Source of the DNA: Marivirga lumbricoides
GTDB lineage: Bacteria > Bacteroidota > Bacteroidia > Cytophagales > Cyclobacteriaceae
DNA: 64,000 nucleotides
Direction of reading: 5' to 3'
Assembly (NCBI RefSeq): GCF_014636295.1
Contig: NZ_BMEC01000010.1
Location: forward strand, 1-64,000
The translations under genes and the position numbers were made by a program. Below are positions 34,836 to 43,035 of the stretch, one piece after another; position 1 is the stretch's first letter; each line of letters starts with the position of its first letter. The notes below the pieces were generated by a model. It made no database searches, was not told the origin of the DNA, and worked only from the letters and a program-made list of their open reading frames with translations.

Positions 34836-35224
34836 ATCAATTCATCAATTAGTAAGACAAAAGAAACATTATAGCCATTTCCGATTCCAGCTCGCTCATG
34901 ATCCTTATCTTCAAAGCGAACCTTGACTGACAAGTCCCCAGGGAGTACATCTCCTAGTTCAAAGAATCGCTCTCTCGGTGCTACACTGATGCTAGAAACG
35001 AGTATCTTACTATCAAAACCTTCAGGAAAAAGCTCATCGCCTCCTATTTCAATTTTTTGGCTGCCCCTGAAATAAAGCTTATGAGGAAAATCAGAGGTGA
35101 GCTGAATCCCTCTTACATATTTCGTTTTCTTGGGCAATTCCCAATTAAGAGGTGTATAAACCTTATTGGCTTTATCTACCCTAAATGAAAAGCTCTTTCT
35201 GATTTCCCTGGTATCCTTTTCCAT
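34832..35224 (-). CDS. Beta-rich protein, 130 aa; candidate jelly-roll subunit
   Basis: Predicted strands cover nearly the whole length: RKSFSFRVDKANKVYTPL, KYVRGIQLTSD, HKLYFRGSQKIEIGG, SKILVSSISV, GDLSVKVRFED and YNVSFVLLIDE. It opens like its 180-aa neighbour, with a strand containing a basic SFSFRVD start and a KxVRGI/KVVGI second strand, hinting that the two are distant paralogues. Size fits a minimal single jelly roll. No enzymatic motif. Confidence 0.5.
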   Translation of the reverse strand: MEKDTREIRKSFSFRVDKANKVYTPLNWELPKKTKYVRGIQLTSDFPHKLYFRGSQKIEIGGDELFPEGFDSKILVSSISVAPRERFFELGDVLPGDLSVKVRFEDKDHERAGIGNGYNVSFVLLIDELI

Positions 35225-35235
35225 CAGTAGTTAAA

Positions 35236-35862
35236 TTATGCAGGTACAGTAGAAGTGCCAGCGAGTAAGACCTTGATTAAGGTGTTATCTGGGGCATCGT
35301 CTCCCAGTTCAATAGTGAATTCAAATTCTTCATCATCGCGGATGAACCTTGGGTTTTCCAGATAGTAAGTGCCTAAATGAATCTGAGTATTATTATCTGT
35401 TACAAACTCCTGCATAGGTCGCTCATCTACAATGATCTTTTTGTTGGCCATGAAGGTCCATACTCCATTTTGAAGGCCAGCTACTGACTTGATTGAATCG
35501 AAGTTGGTAGACTTGATCAGCTGTTTCCAGCCAGTATCAGACTGAGGTGTTTCACCATCAAATACTTTAGCGAGTAAGGTAATTCTATTGCAAAGGAATA
35601 ATCTGTCTTTTGGTAGCTTTGACTGGGTCACATTAGTTACACCAATTTCCTTAGCGTCCTGTGTTTCAAACATGTGAATGGTAGCCTTGTCTCCACCGTA
35701 CTTAATGGCATAGTATGCACTGTCGGATAGTTGGAGCCTTCCTTCTTTGATGCCTTCTGCTACTTTTACCATTGCAGGATCATGTTTCTTGCCAGCCTCT
35801 CTTAGAGAAAGGTGAGCATTAACGATTTCGAGAAATTGTTCTCTGGAATTTTTTCTGTTCAT
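35236..35862 (-). CDS. 208-aa protein with beta-rich C-terminus; candidate major structural protein
   Basis: The N-terminal 60 residues are helical (REQFLEIVNAHLSLREAGKK). The rest is beta-rich and ends GTYYLENPRFIRDDEEFEF, TIELGDDAP and TLIKVLLAGTSTVPA. A strand-NP-strand end of this style is what I would expect of a jelly-roll major capsid subunit, but this is an impression, not a match. It lies upstream of the two other beta-rich proteins and downstream of two membrane proteins, in a block without any tail gene. Confidence 0.5.
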   Translation of the reverse strand: MNRKNSREQFLEIVNAHLSLREAGKKHDPAMVKVAEGIKEGRLQLSDSAYYAIKYGGDKATIHMFETQDAKEIGVTNVTQSKLPKDRLFLCNRITLLAKVFDGETPQSDTGWKQLIKSTNFDSIKSVAGLQNGVWTFMANKKIIVDERPMQEFVTDNNTQIHLGTYYLENPRFIRDDEEFEFTIELGDDAPDNTLIKVLLAGTSTVPA

Positions 35863-35899
35863 GTTGTTATAGTTGATTTATTTGTTCTTCAAAATTGAA

Positions 35900-36514
35900 T
35901 TATGCTACTGCGTTTAGTTCAAGAGCATCGGTTCCGGCCAGATCCGTAATGTCCTGGTTTCCTAACATTCCGACATCACCAAAGCTGCCCATTTCTATGC
36001 CATCAAAGTTTCTTTGCTGATAGGACGTGTCTTCCACTATAGTTTCAGCATTGCCTGATTCTAATTGACGAATGATCTCATCTACCTCAGAGGTATCGAA
36101 GTTGCCCATTCCATCCATATGGCTGTTCAGCATCACGACTGAGCCATCTTCCATACCGTTTAATCCGATTTTCTCACTTAAGGAGGGGGAGAGTTTATCC
36201 AGATATACCTTTTTTCCCAATGCTTTAAGAGATGCCAAAGCCCTGGTTTTTGCATTAGCTATTTCATCCTGAAAGCCATCTAATCCACTGACCTCTTCAT
36301 CCTGTCTTTGTCCAAAACCGTTAGAAGCCACCATTCCCACACCTGTGGATGTGAGCCAATCATATTTGTACCATGCACCACCAAAGATAGTTAGTGCGCC
36401 AATCCATAGGGAATGTCTGCCAACGGCTGAGCCTGCTATCATACCCACCAGTCCTGAACCTAAGTTCTTTCCTGTTTCGAGCAGGCTGTCTTTTACTTCT
36501 GCTTTTTTATTCAT
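35900..36514 (-). CDS. Membrane protein, 204 aa
   Basis: The N-terminal third is glycine-rich and hydrophobic (SGLVGMIAGSAVGRHSLWIG, then ALTIFGGAWY and STGVGMVASNGFG), giving one to two membrane segments. The acidic C-terminal two thirds (about 75-204) are polar with many Met, Gly and Asp. No catalytic motif. It is one of several membrane proteins beside the beta-rich set, consistent with a particle that has an internal or associated membrane. Confidence 0.5.
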   Translation of the reverse strand: MNKKAEVKDSLLETGKNLGSGLVGMIAGSAVGRHSLWIGALTIFGGAWYKYDWLTSTGVGMVASNGFGQRQDEEVSGLDGFQDEIANAKTRALASLKALGKKVYLDKLSPSLSEKIGLNGMEDGSVVMLNSHMDGMGNFDTSEVDEIIRQLESGNAETIVEDTSYQQRNFDGIEMGSFGDVGMLGNQDITDLAGTDALELNAVA

Positions 36515-36539
36515 TCTTGTTGTTTTAAATAGTAAATTC

Positions 36540-37964
36540 TTATAGGAGTACAGTGGGAACCAGTTTTTTAGCTGGCTTAGCCTTCCGCTTGGCAGGTTTG
36601 TTATTATTTTTCGTCTTGAACCGGCCTTTACTATCCCTGCTAATACCGTTTAAAGACTTAGCACTTTTTTTCTTTTCCTTGGATTGTTTTACCACATAGT
36701 ATACCCCACCACTTGCCAGAATTAAGCCTGCACCAACTATGAGTACAGTTTTATTCTTTTGAATAAAGCCTGGCGCTTTTTCTGCCGATGCTATGATCAT
36801 CGGTTGAGTAGCAGAGCTAGCAATCATAGCCTGATTACCTGGAGAAGTAGATTTTGCAGCAGCGAATGGAGCAGATGGCTTTAAACTTGCGGTTTTCACT
36901 GCAGGTAGTCCTGGAACTGACTTAACTGGTACTTGGGAGCTGCTTTGAGGCAATTGTCTGACCACTGGTGCAACAGCCGAAGCATTACCTGATGAAGGTA
37001 GGGCAGGAAGAGCGGGCTTGAGATTGTTAACGGTCTGACTTATACTTTCCTTAATTTGGCTTACCTGGGCTTTTCCTTTATCAAAAACGCCCGTTATTTT
37101 GCTTAATAAGGCAGAGATTGAGGCTACAGCACCTGAGGCAGCTGCGATGGCAGTACCTGTTACAACGACCCCCAATCCTTCCATTTCGAGGCTGCCTTGG
37201 AGCATAGATTCAATTTCATCAGCATCCATTTCTACCACCATCCGCTCAAAAGGATCTGCAAACTCTTCCGTGAAGTCAAGAGGACTTCCTAAACCAAATC
37301 CATTCAGCGGTACAGCCTTGTCATTGTTTCCCTTTCCAGTAAGAATCGCTTTTTTTAGGTTTTCTTTCTTTCCACCAGCCAGTTCATAAATCTTATCAGC
37401 TTTGCTAATTGCCTCCTTTAATTTGGCAAAGCCGGACATATTCATACCTCTTTTCCTTGCTTCTGCCTCGCTGAGGTATCCAAATCGAAGTCGCTCTGCT
37501 ACCTTCATCAGGTTGGTTTTCATGGCGAGCAGAAATCCATTCCTCAATAAGATGGTGGCCGGATTCATATAACGATTGACAGTTGATACAACTGGCTTAA
37601 GTATCTTGTTTCCGGTAAACTTTGCAGCATTTTTTACTCCCGTTGCTACAGGCTTGATTATCTTTTTACCGACAAAGCTTGTGGCTTTTTTAAGCCCTTT
37701 TCCAATCTTTTTTAGAAAACCAAGCTCGCCTAGCCCGTCCATTACATATAGGTTTTCTTCTGCATCGGCATACATGATTACATTACCTGCCTCATCCAAA
37801 ATTTCATAGGCAATTTCAGGTTCTTTGATATAACCTAAAGCTTCAAGTGCTTCTAATTGATGGCCATTAATTTTTCCCTCTTCCAGTGTCTCAAAGTCTA
37901 TGTCCTGAATATCCAGGTTGTCCAGTCCGGAGGCAGTGATGCCATCCAATCTATGTAGTTCCAT
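36540..37964 (-). CDS. 474-aa protein with C-terminal membrane helix and basic tail
   Basis: The N-terminus is acidic. Residues about 85-130 contain a repeated KKI-x-KPV-x-x-x-VK-N/K-AAKF pattern (GKKIIKPVATGVKNA, GNKILKPVVSTVNRY). A Pro/Ser/Ala-rich linker leads to one transmembrane helix (about 408-428, TVLIVGAGLILASGGVYYVV). The tail is strongly basic: GISRDSKGRFKTK and KPAKRKAKPAKKL, which could bind nucleic acid or peptidoglycan. No family recognised. It is the largest protein of the late module. Confidence 0.5.
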   Translation of the reverse strand: MELHRLDGITASGLDNLDIQDIDFETLEEGKINGHQLEALEALGYIKEPEIAYEILDEAGNVIMYADAEENLYVMDGLGELGFLKKIGKGLKKATSFVGKKIIKPVATGVKNAAKFTGNKILKPVVSTVNRYMNPATILLRNGFLLAMKTNLMKVAERLRFGYLSEAEARKRGMNMSGFAKLKEAISKADKIYELAGGKKENLKKAILTGKGNNDKAVPLNGFGLGSPLDFTEEFADPFERMVVEMDADEIESMLQGSLEMEGLGVVVTGTAIAAASGAVASISALLSKITGVFDKGKAQVSQIKESISQTVNNLKPALPALPSSGNASAVAPVVRQLPQSSSQVPVKSVPGLPAVKTASLKPSAPFAAAKSTSPGNQAMIASSATQPMIIASAEKAPGFIQKNKTVLIVGAGLILASGGVYYVVKQSKEKKKSAKSLNGISRDSKGRFKTKNNNKPAKRKAKPAKKLVPTVLL

Positions 37965-37969
37965 ATTTA

Positions 37970-38881
37970 CTATGTTAAAAGTTGAATTATTTTAAAAGCT
38001 CCCATTCCTATGGCAACTGAAAACACTATTTTGCACAGTTTCCCGGCTTGTTTTCCAGAGCTTGGTAGGTTTTTAGTATTTAAAGACGGTGCAGCTGGTT
38101 TAATTTCTACAGTGCTTAAAGAGGCTTTAGGAAGCTCACTTTCTTTCATACCTGTTGATTGTTTTGAAAGTACTGGCTTCAAAATCAATTTTCTGGTGGG
38201 AGAACTTTCTGATTGTTTCGCCCGCACTATTTTTCGCAGCGCAAATTCTCCCGGTCTATCTGGTCCATTTAATAACAGATCCAAACTATCTACCCCACAG
38301 ATGCCATTGTAGCCATTTATTTCATCTACTTTAGGAGTAGTGGACATGTCAAAGTCCATTACATCAGAATAAGGCACTTCAAAATCGAAGTGATCAGTCA
38401 CACAATCCAGTGTAATGTGAGAGCCGTTATTTAGCGTTACTATTGGATAAATGTGCTGAAAATTAGGTTTTCCTCCATACTTGGTAATCCTTAGTTGATG
38501 AGGGATATTTAAATTGGTTAAGATGCTGGAAATAAACACACTGTAACAGTCGCAATCCACTCCCTTCCTCCTGTCAGCCCATGTTCTGGAAGGCCTTCTT
38601 ACCTGTTCAATCCCTGCTTTATCCCTGGCATATTGGATATGATTGTAAACAAATTGCCAGATATTCCTGCATGTTTCTCTGACGGTTTGTCCCTTTAAAC
38701 GTTGGGCAAGTAAGCGCGTATCTTCTTTAGTTTCCGGTACTATTTCTCTGATCAGATTGATTGTATGATGGAGCTGAGCCTTTCCGGCAGGGCGAACAAC
38801 ACTGTCAAGATTGATGCTTCGAGGCATCAACCTGTTAAACTCATGACCTGGCTTGATATATCTTTTTTTCAATGTCTCCAT
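37970..38881 (-). CDS. Transglutaminase-like (papain-fold) protein with C-terminal membrane helix
   Basis: 303 aa. Residues about 65-165 carry a transglutaminase-core triad: RKGVDCDCYSVFISSIL (C112), FQHIYPIV (H143) and GSHITLDC (D159). RNIWQFVYNHIQY, upstream, is the usual helix before the core. A hydrophobic helix ends the protein (about 285-302, KIVFSVAIGMGAFKIIQLL). Such domains act as cysteine proteases or cross-linking enzymes; in this gene cluster a maturation protease is attractive but unproven. The stop overlaps nothing; its start shares a base with the LEA14-like stop (38881). Confidence 0.7.
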   Translation of the reverse strand: METLKKRYIKPGHEFNRLMPRSINLDSVVRPAGKAQLHHTINLIREIVPETKEDTRLLAQRLKGQTVRETCRNIWQFVYNHIQYARDKAGIEQVRRPSRTWADRRKGVDCDCYSVFISSILTNLNIPHQLRITKYGGKPNFQHIYPIVTLNNGSHITLDCVTDHFDFEVPYSDVMDFDMSTTPKVDEINGYNGICGVDSLDLLLNGPDRPGEFALRKIVRAKQSESSPTRKLILKPVLSKQSTGMKESELPKASLSTVEIKPAAPSLNTKNLPSSGKQAGKLCKIVFSVAIGMGAFKIIQLLT

Positions 38882-39363
38882 CAGATGGCCAGTTTGATTA
38901 ATTCAGCTTGAGTGTAAGGGATTCCATTGACTTTGGTCGTGACTGTAGTCATGAGTTCGATAGTGGCTTTTTGTCCACTTCTTATACTTTGAACCAAATC
39001 GGATCCCAATGTTTGAATGAGAGCCAACCAGCCAACTGATTGAATAATAATATTAAAGGCTTTTTCTCCATGAGCAGGTAGTTCCAAAATTTCATCTTTT
39101 ACTTGAGAAGAACCAATTGATACTTCCTTATAAGTAAGGTTTACAAATGGAAATTGAAGTGATAATGATATCGGGTTAGGGTTTTGTAAACGTACAGAAG
39201 CTTTCAACTCAATCCCGGAAAGCCCCACTTTATTAACTGCCAGAGTTGTGCGCGTCACTATGGTATTGGAGGCTCTATTTAACCTCAATAAATACCGACC
39301 TGTAAAAAAAGCGGCTGCCCCGCCAACAATCCATTTAAGCATATATTTTATTCTTTTGCTCAA
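38881..39363 (-). CDS. LEA14-like (LEA_2 domain) membrane-anchored protein
   Basis: 160 aa. An N-terminal transmembrane helix (KWIVGGAAAFFTGRYLL) is followed by a LEA_2-type beta domain, with the hallmark VRLQNPNPISLSLQFPFVN. The domain is found in plant late-embryogenesis proteins and in bacterial lipoproteins. It is the first gene of the late module, divergent from the small HTH gene at 39557. Its end touches the transglutaminase-like gene. The role is unknown. Confidence 0.65.
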   Translation of the reverse strand: MSKRIKYMLKWIVGGAAAFFTGRYLLRLNRASNTIVTRTTLAVNKVGLSGIELKASVRLQNPNPISLSLQFPFVNLTYKEVSIGSSQVKDEILELPAHGEKAFNIIIQSVGWLALIQTLGSDLVQSIRSGQKATIELMTTVTTKVNGIPYTQAELIKLAI

Positions 39364-39556
39364 ATATTACAGTCGGAGGAGAAAGATAAAAATCAGCTTG
39401 GTAGGTCAGGGAAAAGGAAGGTTTACTCTCCTTTTTTAAGCGTTTAAAACTTATTTGTAGCTCTTTAGTACGTGGAATTTCATCTGAAAGGAAAAGATTG
39501 TACCTCTTGAATTATTTGAAGTACTCTCTTTAAGCTTTTATTTTTATTTTAGAGGC

Positions 39557-39739
39557 ATGAACCAATCATTACAATTTAAGAGTAAAGCCGAGCTGGCCCG
39601 GGAAATGGGAATCAGTCGTGAAACTTTAAGAAAGAAACTTAAGGATATTGATGGACTGAATACTGGTAGGAGACAGTTATTATATCCAAGGGAGTTGAAG
39701 AGGATTTATGAGGAGTTTTGTTTTTCAGATATCAGATAG
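39557..39739 (+). CDS. Small HTH protein
   Basis: 60 aa, mostly one helix-turn-helix: KSKAELAREMGISRETLRKK, then GRRQLLYPRELKRIYEEF. It is the only plus-strand gene in the late/control region and is divergent from the LEA14-like gene across 190 bp of AT-rich DNA. That placement suggests it switches the long late transcript on or off. No distinct operator palindrome is visible in the gap. Confidence 0.7.
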   Translation: MNQSLQFKSKAELAREMGISRETLRKKLKDIDGLNTGRRQLLYPRELKRIYEEFCFSDIR

Positions 39740-39797
39740 ATAAAATATAGCAGTTTTGGATAGCTGGAAGAGCTTAGAGATAATTCGTATACCATTC

Positions 39798-40379
39798 TTA
39801 GTGAACTTTCATATGTCCATTTAGTGCTTTAATGGATTTGAAGGACTTCTCGCAGGAACCACACTGGAACTCACCTACTAATTCCTTTTCCTGTTTACGT
39901 TCAGGAACAGCCTGTATGTTTACAGCCTTGTAAACAGTTCTTTTCTTTGTGGATTTCTTGTTTTCGGCTACTTTTTCTACAAATAGTTCCGCGTAACTAT
40001 ATCCTGTAAACGCTAATACACCAGCCAGAAAGACTTTCGTAAAACCGACTATATACTGAGAGGGTATAAATCCAAAAGGGTTGAAGTAAAGCAAGTTTAT
40101 AATGAAGGCAAAGCATGCATAAAGCTGAGGTTTCTTTTTTATGTAATGAATAGTAAACACTAGTATGGTCAGGTCAAAACTGATGGCATAGAAGATGGAG
40201 TAAATACGTTTGACCAGATCATTGCCTTCAAAAGGAGAGATTTGATAGAATAGCTCATGGGAATGCATAATCATAGGTATTGTTCCTGCAATTACTACTA
40301 AAAATATGAATTTCCTTGAGTAAAGGAAGGTTTCAAAACGTTCGAAATAACTGCTACTGGTGGCTTGTTCTTTTTCCAT
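39798..40379 (-). CDS. Four-helix membrane protein with a C-terminal C2H2 zinc finger
   Basis: 193 aa. Hydrophobic segments at about 21-38, 62-83, 88-104 and 110-130 (FIFLVVIAGTIPMIM, FDLTILVFTIHYI and following) are followed by a linker and a classical C2H2 finger at the very C-terminus: FQCGSCEKSFKSIKALNGH, i.e. C-x2-C-x12-H-x3-H. Single C2H2 fingers are known in prokaryotic Ros/MucR proteins but usually with other spacing, and joining one to a membrane domain is unusual. Possible role: tethering DNA to the membrane. Confidence 0.65.
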   Translation of the reverse strand: MEKEQATSSSYFERFETFLYSRKFIFLVVIAGTIPMIMHSHELFYQISPFEGNDLVKRIYSIFYAISFDLTILVFTIHYIKKKPQLYACFAFIINLLYFNPFGFIPSQYIVGFTKVFLAGVLAFTGYSYAELFVEKVAENKKSTKKRTVYKAVNIQAVPERKQEKELVGEFQCGSCEKSFKSIKALNGHMKVH

Positions 40380-40417
40380 AATAATCTTTTAAGAAACTGA
40401 ATCAAAGACCAGTCCAC

Positions 40418-40669
40418 TTAGACGCGCACACCCTTTTTGTATTTAGCTATTTCTTCACCGTTGTTTTTGTTTACATAGATAATAGCGGTTTCCCATTTTC
40501 CTTTAAAGGTTTCCAAAAGCATTTTTTCCAGCCTTCTTATACCCAGCGCCATGTTTGGTTTTGCGCTTTTGTGCGATTTATCTCGCGAATAGAAGGTTCT
40601 GGAGTTACCATCATAAAACCATACAATACATTTAGTTAATGCACCATTAATTGCGTTTTCAGACATCAT
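40418..40669 (-). CDS. Hypothetical protein, 83 aa
   Basis: It begins MMSENAINGALTKCIVWFYD and reads as an alpha/beta protein with a basic end (EEIAKYKKGVRV). No membrane segment. The gene lies 17 bp after the candidate replication initiator on the same strand. I have no family for it. Confidence 0.5.
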   Translation of the reverse strand: MMSENAINGALTKCIVWFYDGNSRTFYSRDKSHKSAKPNMALGIRRLEKMLLETFKGKWETAIIYVNKNNGEEIAKYKKGVRV

Positions 40670-40686
40670 AAGATTGCTTATCTAAG

Positions 40687-41880
40687 TTAAAATATTCTTC
40701 GGATGTACAAATAATAGGCTTTCAGTAGCTCAGGGTTGTTCATTTTGCTTAGCCTCTGTTCCTGTAATCTAAACAGTTGCAAACGAGATAGGTGTTTATA
40801 CCTTCCCTTTCCTTCCTCATGAAGTCGATGCTCATTCCGAACCTTCTGAAGCATCAGCTGCTGACTAATTTCAGTCTTGAGAATTTCCCTTTTGACGAGC
40901 CATTTTAAGGTTTTTTGAAAATCATTCTTATCATTGTGAGGACTAAAGTAGATATGAGGTGGTGGAACCCAATGATTAGGAGATTTATCAAGCCACTTCC
41001 TAACCATGATCACACGCTCAATAGCCTGTTCATGATATTTCAACCAGTCTTCCTTTGAAAGGGATGAGTTAAGCTTCATGTAAACTGTTGCCCAAATCAT
41101 GTTCATGATGTCTTTTTGCTCGGGTTGACTTAGAATTAAATCAGGGTATAGGAGCTTTCTGCTGAATTCCCAAAACTGCCGGATTAAAAAAAGTAAGGAA
41201 ATGCGATCTGCTCCATCCGGTTTTGCTGGATTATTAGGAACAGATTTCGCATTTTCCCCCGTGTTCATGTGAGGTTCATGTAATGTTCTTGTGAGCTCGC
41301 CTTCAGGCAGCTCACTATGGTGATCCCGCTTTTGCGGGAGAACATCTTCTAATCTATCCACATTGCTATTATTATTTTTCTGTTCATGAAGTACATGAAC
41401 TAAAGGGTGAAAATTTTTCCCTTCTGAAGTTTGACCATCTAATTGAAACCGTTTTTTTTCTTTTTTTCCAGAAGCGTCTTTATTGGCACTTTGATTAGGA
41501 AAAATTATACTAGTATTAATCCAAAGCTCAATTCCTTGAGCGCCCCTGTTTTCCTCAGCTATAATAAATCCTGCCATTTTAAGTCGAGCCTTATGGTTGA
41601 GGATAGTTCGAACTGTGCAGCCTTTGCAACTGGCCAGACTCGTATTGAATGTTTTAAATCCTTGGACTTTCTGAATAGTCTTGTCATAATTGTTCTGCAG
41701 GTTGTTAAGCTGCTTGAGGTAAAGTCTTATGATCAATTCACAGGTAGCTCGGTGATTGGCATTTAGTTTTTCGGTTAATTGGGGATGCTTTTCATTATGT
41801 TCATCAATAAAGACTTTTGTAGCCGTGAATACTGACTGAAAATCAAAGTGATGATAAGCGTTAAAATTTTCTGCAATCAT
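40687..41880 (-). CDS. Candidate replication initiator / winged-helix protein
   Basis: 397 aa, basic. The N-terminal 130 residues read like a winged helix: HRATCELIIRLYLKQL, then SCKGCTVRTILNHKARLKMA and GFIIAEENRGAQGIELWIN. The middle is polar and probably disordered; the C-terminus is helical and Arg-rich. This layout is common in replication or partition proteins of Bacteroidota mobile elements, but I cannot identify a catalytic motif (no HUH, no primase site). It is placed among small DNA-binding proteins at the control end of the element. Confidence 0.5.
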   Translation of the reverse strand: MIAENFNAYHHFDFQSVFTATKVFIDEHNEKHPQLTEKLNANHRATCELIIRLYLKQLNNLQNNYDKTIQKVQGFKTFNTSLASCKGCTVRTILNHKARLKMAGFIIAEENRGAQGIELWINTSIIFPNQSANKDASGKKEKKRFQLDGQTSEGKNFHPLVHVLHEQKNNNSNVDRLEDVLPQKRDHHSELPEGELTRTLHEPHMNTGENAKSVPNNPAKPDGADRISLLFLIRQFWEFSRKLLYPDLILSQPEQKDIMNMIWATVYMKLNSSLSKEDWLKYHEQAIERVIMVRKWLDKSPNHWVPPPHIYFSPHNDKNDFQKTLKWLVKREILKTEISQQLMLQKVRNEHRLHEEGKGRYKHLSRLQLFRLQEQRLSKMNNPELLKAYYLYIRRIF

Positions 41881-41945
41881 AATTCTTGACCTTCGTTAGT
41901 ACATGAGCAGCTTAGACTATCAAAAAGGGAAAGACCTTCCATATT

Positions 41946-42173
41946 TTAAAAATTTATTTTCTGGGAATCTATTAGACTATTAACAAAATGAACAAGCTGT
42001 AAAAAAGAGTTTTCTTTTATCATTGCGCATCTTTTCCTTCTGTCATAATAGCCATCCAGTAGTTTACATTTCAGGAACAAGCCAAGTTCTCTGGCACTCC
42101 AATTAAATTTTGTGGCTACCTCTGGATACTTTTCTATTAATTCAGAAGGGCTCAGATAATTAAGTTCTTTCAT
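41946..42173 (-). CDS. Small HTH-like protein, 75 aa
   Basis: It starts MKELNYLSPSELIEKYPEV and continues FNWSARELGLFLKCKLLDG, which reads as helix-turn-helix followed by a strand. It is typical of small accessory DNA-binding proteins of Bacteroidota mobile elements. It lies between the candidate initiator and the excisionase-like gene. Function unknown. Confidence 0.5.
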   Translation of the reverse strand: MKELNYLSPSELIEKYPEVATKFNWSARELGLFLKCKLLDGYYDRRKRCAMIKENSFLQLVHFVNSLIDSQKINF

Positions 42174-42251
42174 ATATGGTTGATAGTTTATCTTGATTAA
42201 TTACAAGAAAAATTTGGCAAAAGTATGTTTTAGTTTTGTATATTCACAGGG

Positions 42252-42539
42252 TTATCTGGTGTTTTCACTTGCTTCATACGCAAATCGCTCAAGTTCAGAC
42301 ACATGTATAGACCATGTTCCACCCGGACTGTCTTGCCTAGCTTTAAGTTTCCCTGTATTACAGTAGTGTACCACTGTACTATATTTCATACCTGTTGATT
42401 CTGAAAACTCCTTTGGGGAATAGAATTCCTTAGTATTTAAACTATTGGAAATAGTTTGTGCTATATCGTTAATTAATTTGCTGTAGAATTGCTCTAAATC
42501 CCGGCGGGTCACTAGTTGATTAAGGTCATCTGTTGTCAT
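42252..42539 (-). CDS. Excisionase-like helix-turn-helix protein
   Basis: About 95 aa from the start MTTDDLNQLVTRRDLEQFY, preferred over an upstream ATG at 42578 because it matches the usual beginning of such proteins. The C-terminal half is a MerR/excisionase-type HTH: FYSPKEFSESTGMKYSTVVH then TGKLKARQD. Such genes usually sit at the end of integrative elements close to the attachment site, and a tRNA-Arg gene lies 320 bp away. No integrase gene accompanies it here. Confidence 0.65.
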   Translation of the reverse strand: MTTDDLNQLVTRRDLEQFYSKLINDIAQTISNSLNTKEFYSPKEFSESTGMKYSTVVHYCNTGKLKARQDSPGGTWSIHVSELERFAYEASENTR

Positions 42540-42721
42540 GCTGATTATATCTAATTCAGCCGCTAAATAAGGCAACAAATTATTGCGCAGAAAGGCTATT
42601 CATACCAGTTGCATAGCCATATAAAGGGGAAGGGTAGGGGTATAGCTGTAATCTTAATGGTTTGGTTTACAGTCTGTTTACTTTTAGAGTTTTTTATAAA
42701 AAAATGAAAAATATTTTAAGG

Positions 42722-42753
42722 TTTGTGAGAGATAGGCAATTTGTGTAGTTTTG
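42722..42753 (+). promoter_or_regulatory. Bacteroidota-type promoter upstream of tRNA-Arg
   Basis: TTTG (42722-42725), 20 bases, then TAGTTTTG (42746-42753) fit the -33/-7 consensus. Transcription would begin near 42760, about 100 bases before the tRNA, so a leader must be trimmed off. Confidence 0.55.
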
Positions 42754-42860
42754 CAGAGCAAAAGTGATAGAGACGCTTTACTATTTGAAGGGTGATTTTA
42801 ATGATATTTTTAAAGGATTATCCGCCCTGATTTTAAAGAAAAATACACCTCAGTATTACT

Positions 42861-42932
42861 GGCCCTGTAGTTCAATGGATAGAATATGGCTTTCCTAAAG
42901 CTTAGATGTAGGTTCGATTCCTGCCAGGGCTA
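42861..42932 (+). tRNA. tRNA-Arg (anticodon CCT)
   Basis: The acceptor GGCCCTG pairs with CAGGGCT (G1 with T72 as a wobble pair), the T-arm is GTAGG TTCGATT CCTGC, and the anticodon loop TTCCTAA gives CCT. The outer anticodon-stem pair is T-T, a mismatch. No CCA is encoded. tRNA-Arg(CCT) is a familiar integration site for mobile elements, and a partial second copy lies 104 bp downstream. Confidence 0.85.
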
Positions 42933-43035
42933 CTACTTTTTCAAACTTAAATTTGAGTTCACTAACTGTTCACTAATTCCCCACATACTTTTCTTATAGA
43001 TTTGGCTTTCAGATAGTTATAAGGAGGGTTAAAAA

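Noticed and set aside
14086-42932. Tailed (Caudovirus) prophage or conjugative transposon
   Set aside because: I found no terminase, portal, major tail, tape measure, TraG/TraJ-type or relaxase gene despite wall enzymes and methylases being present.
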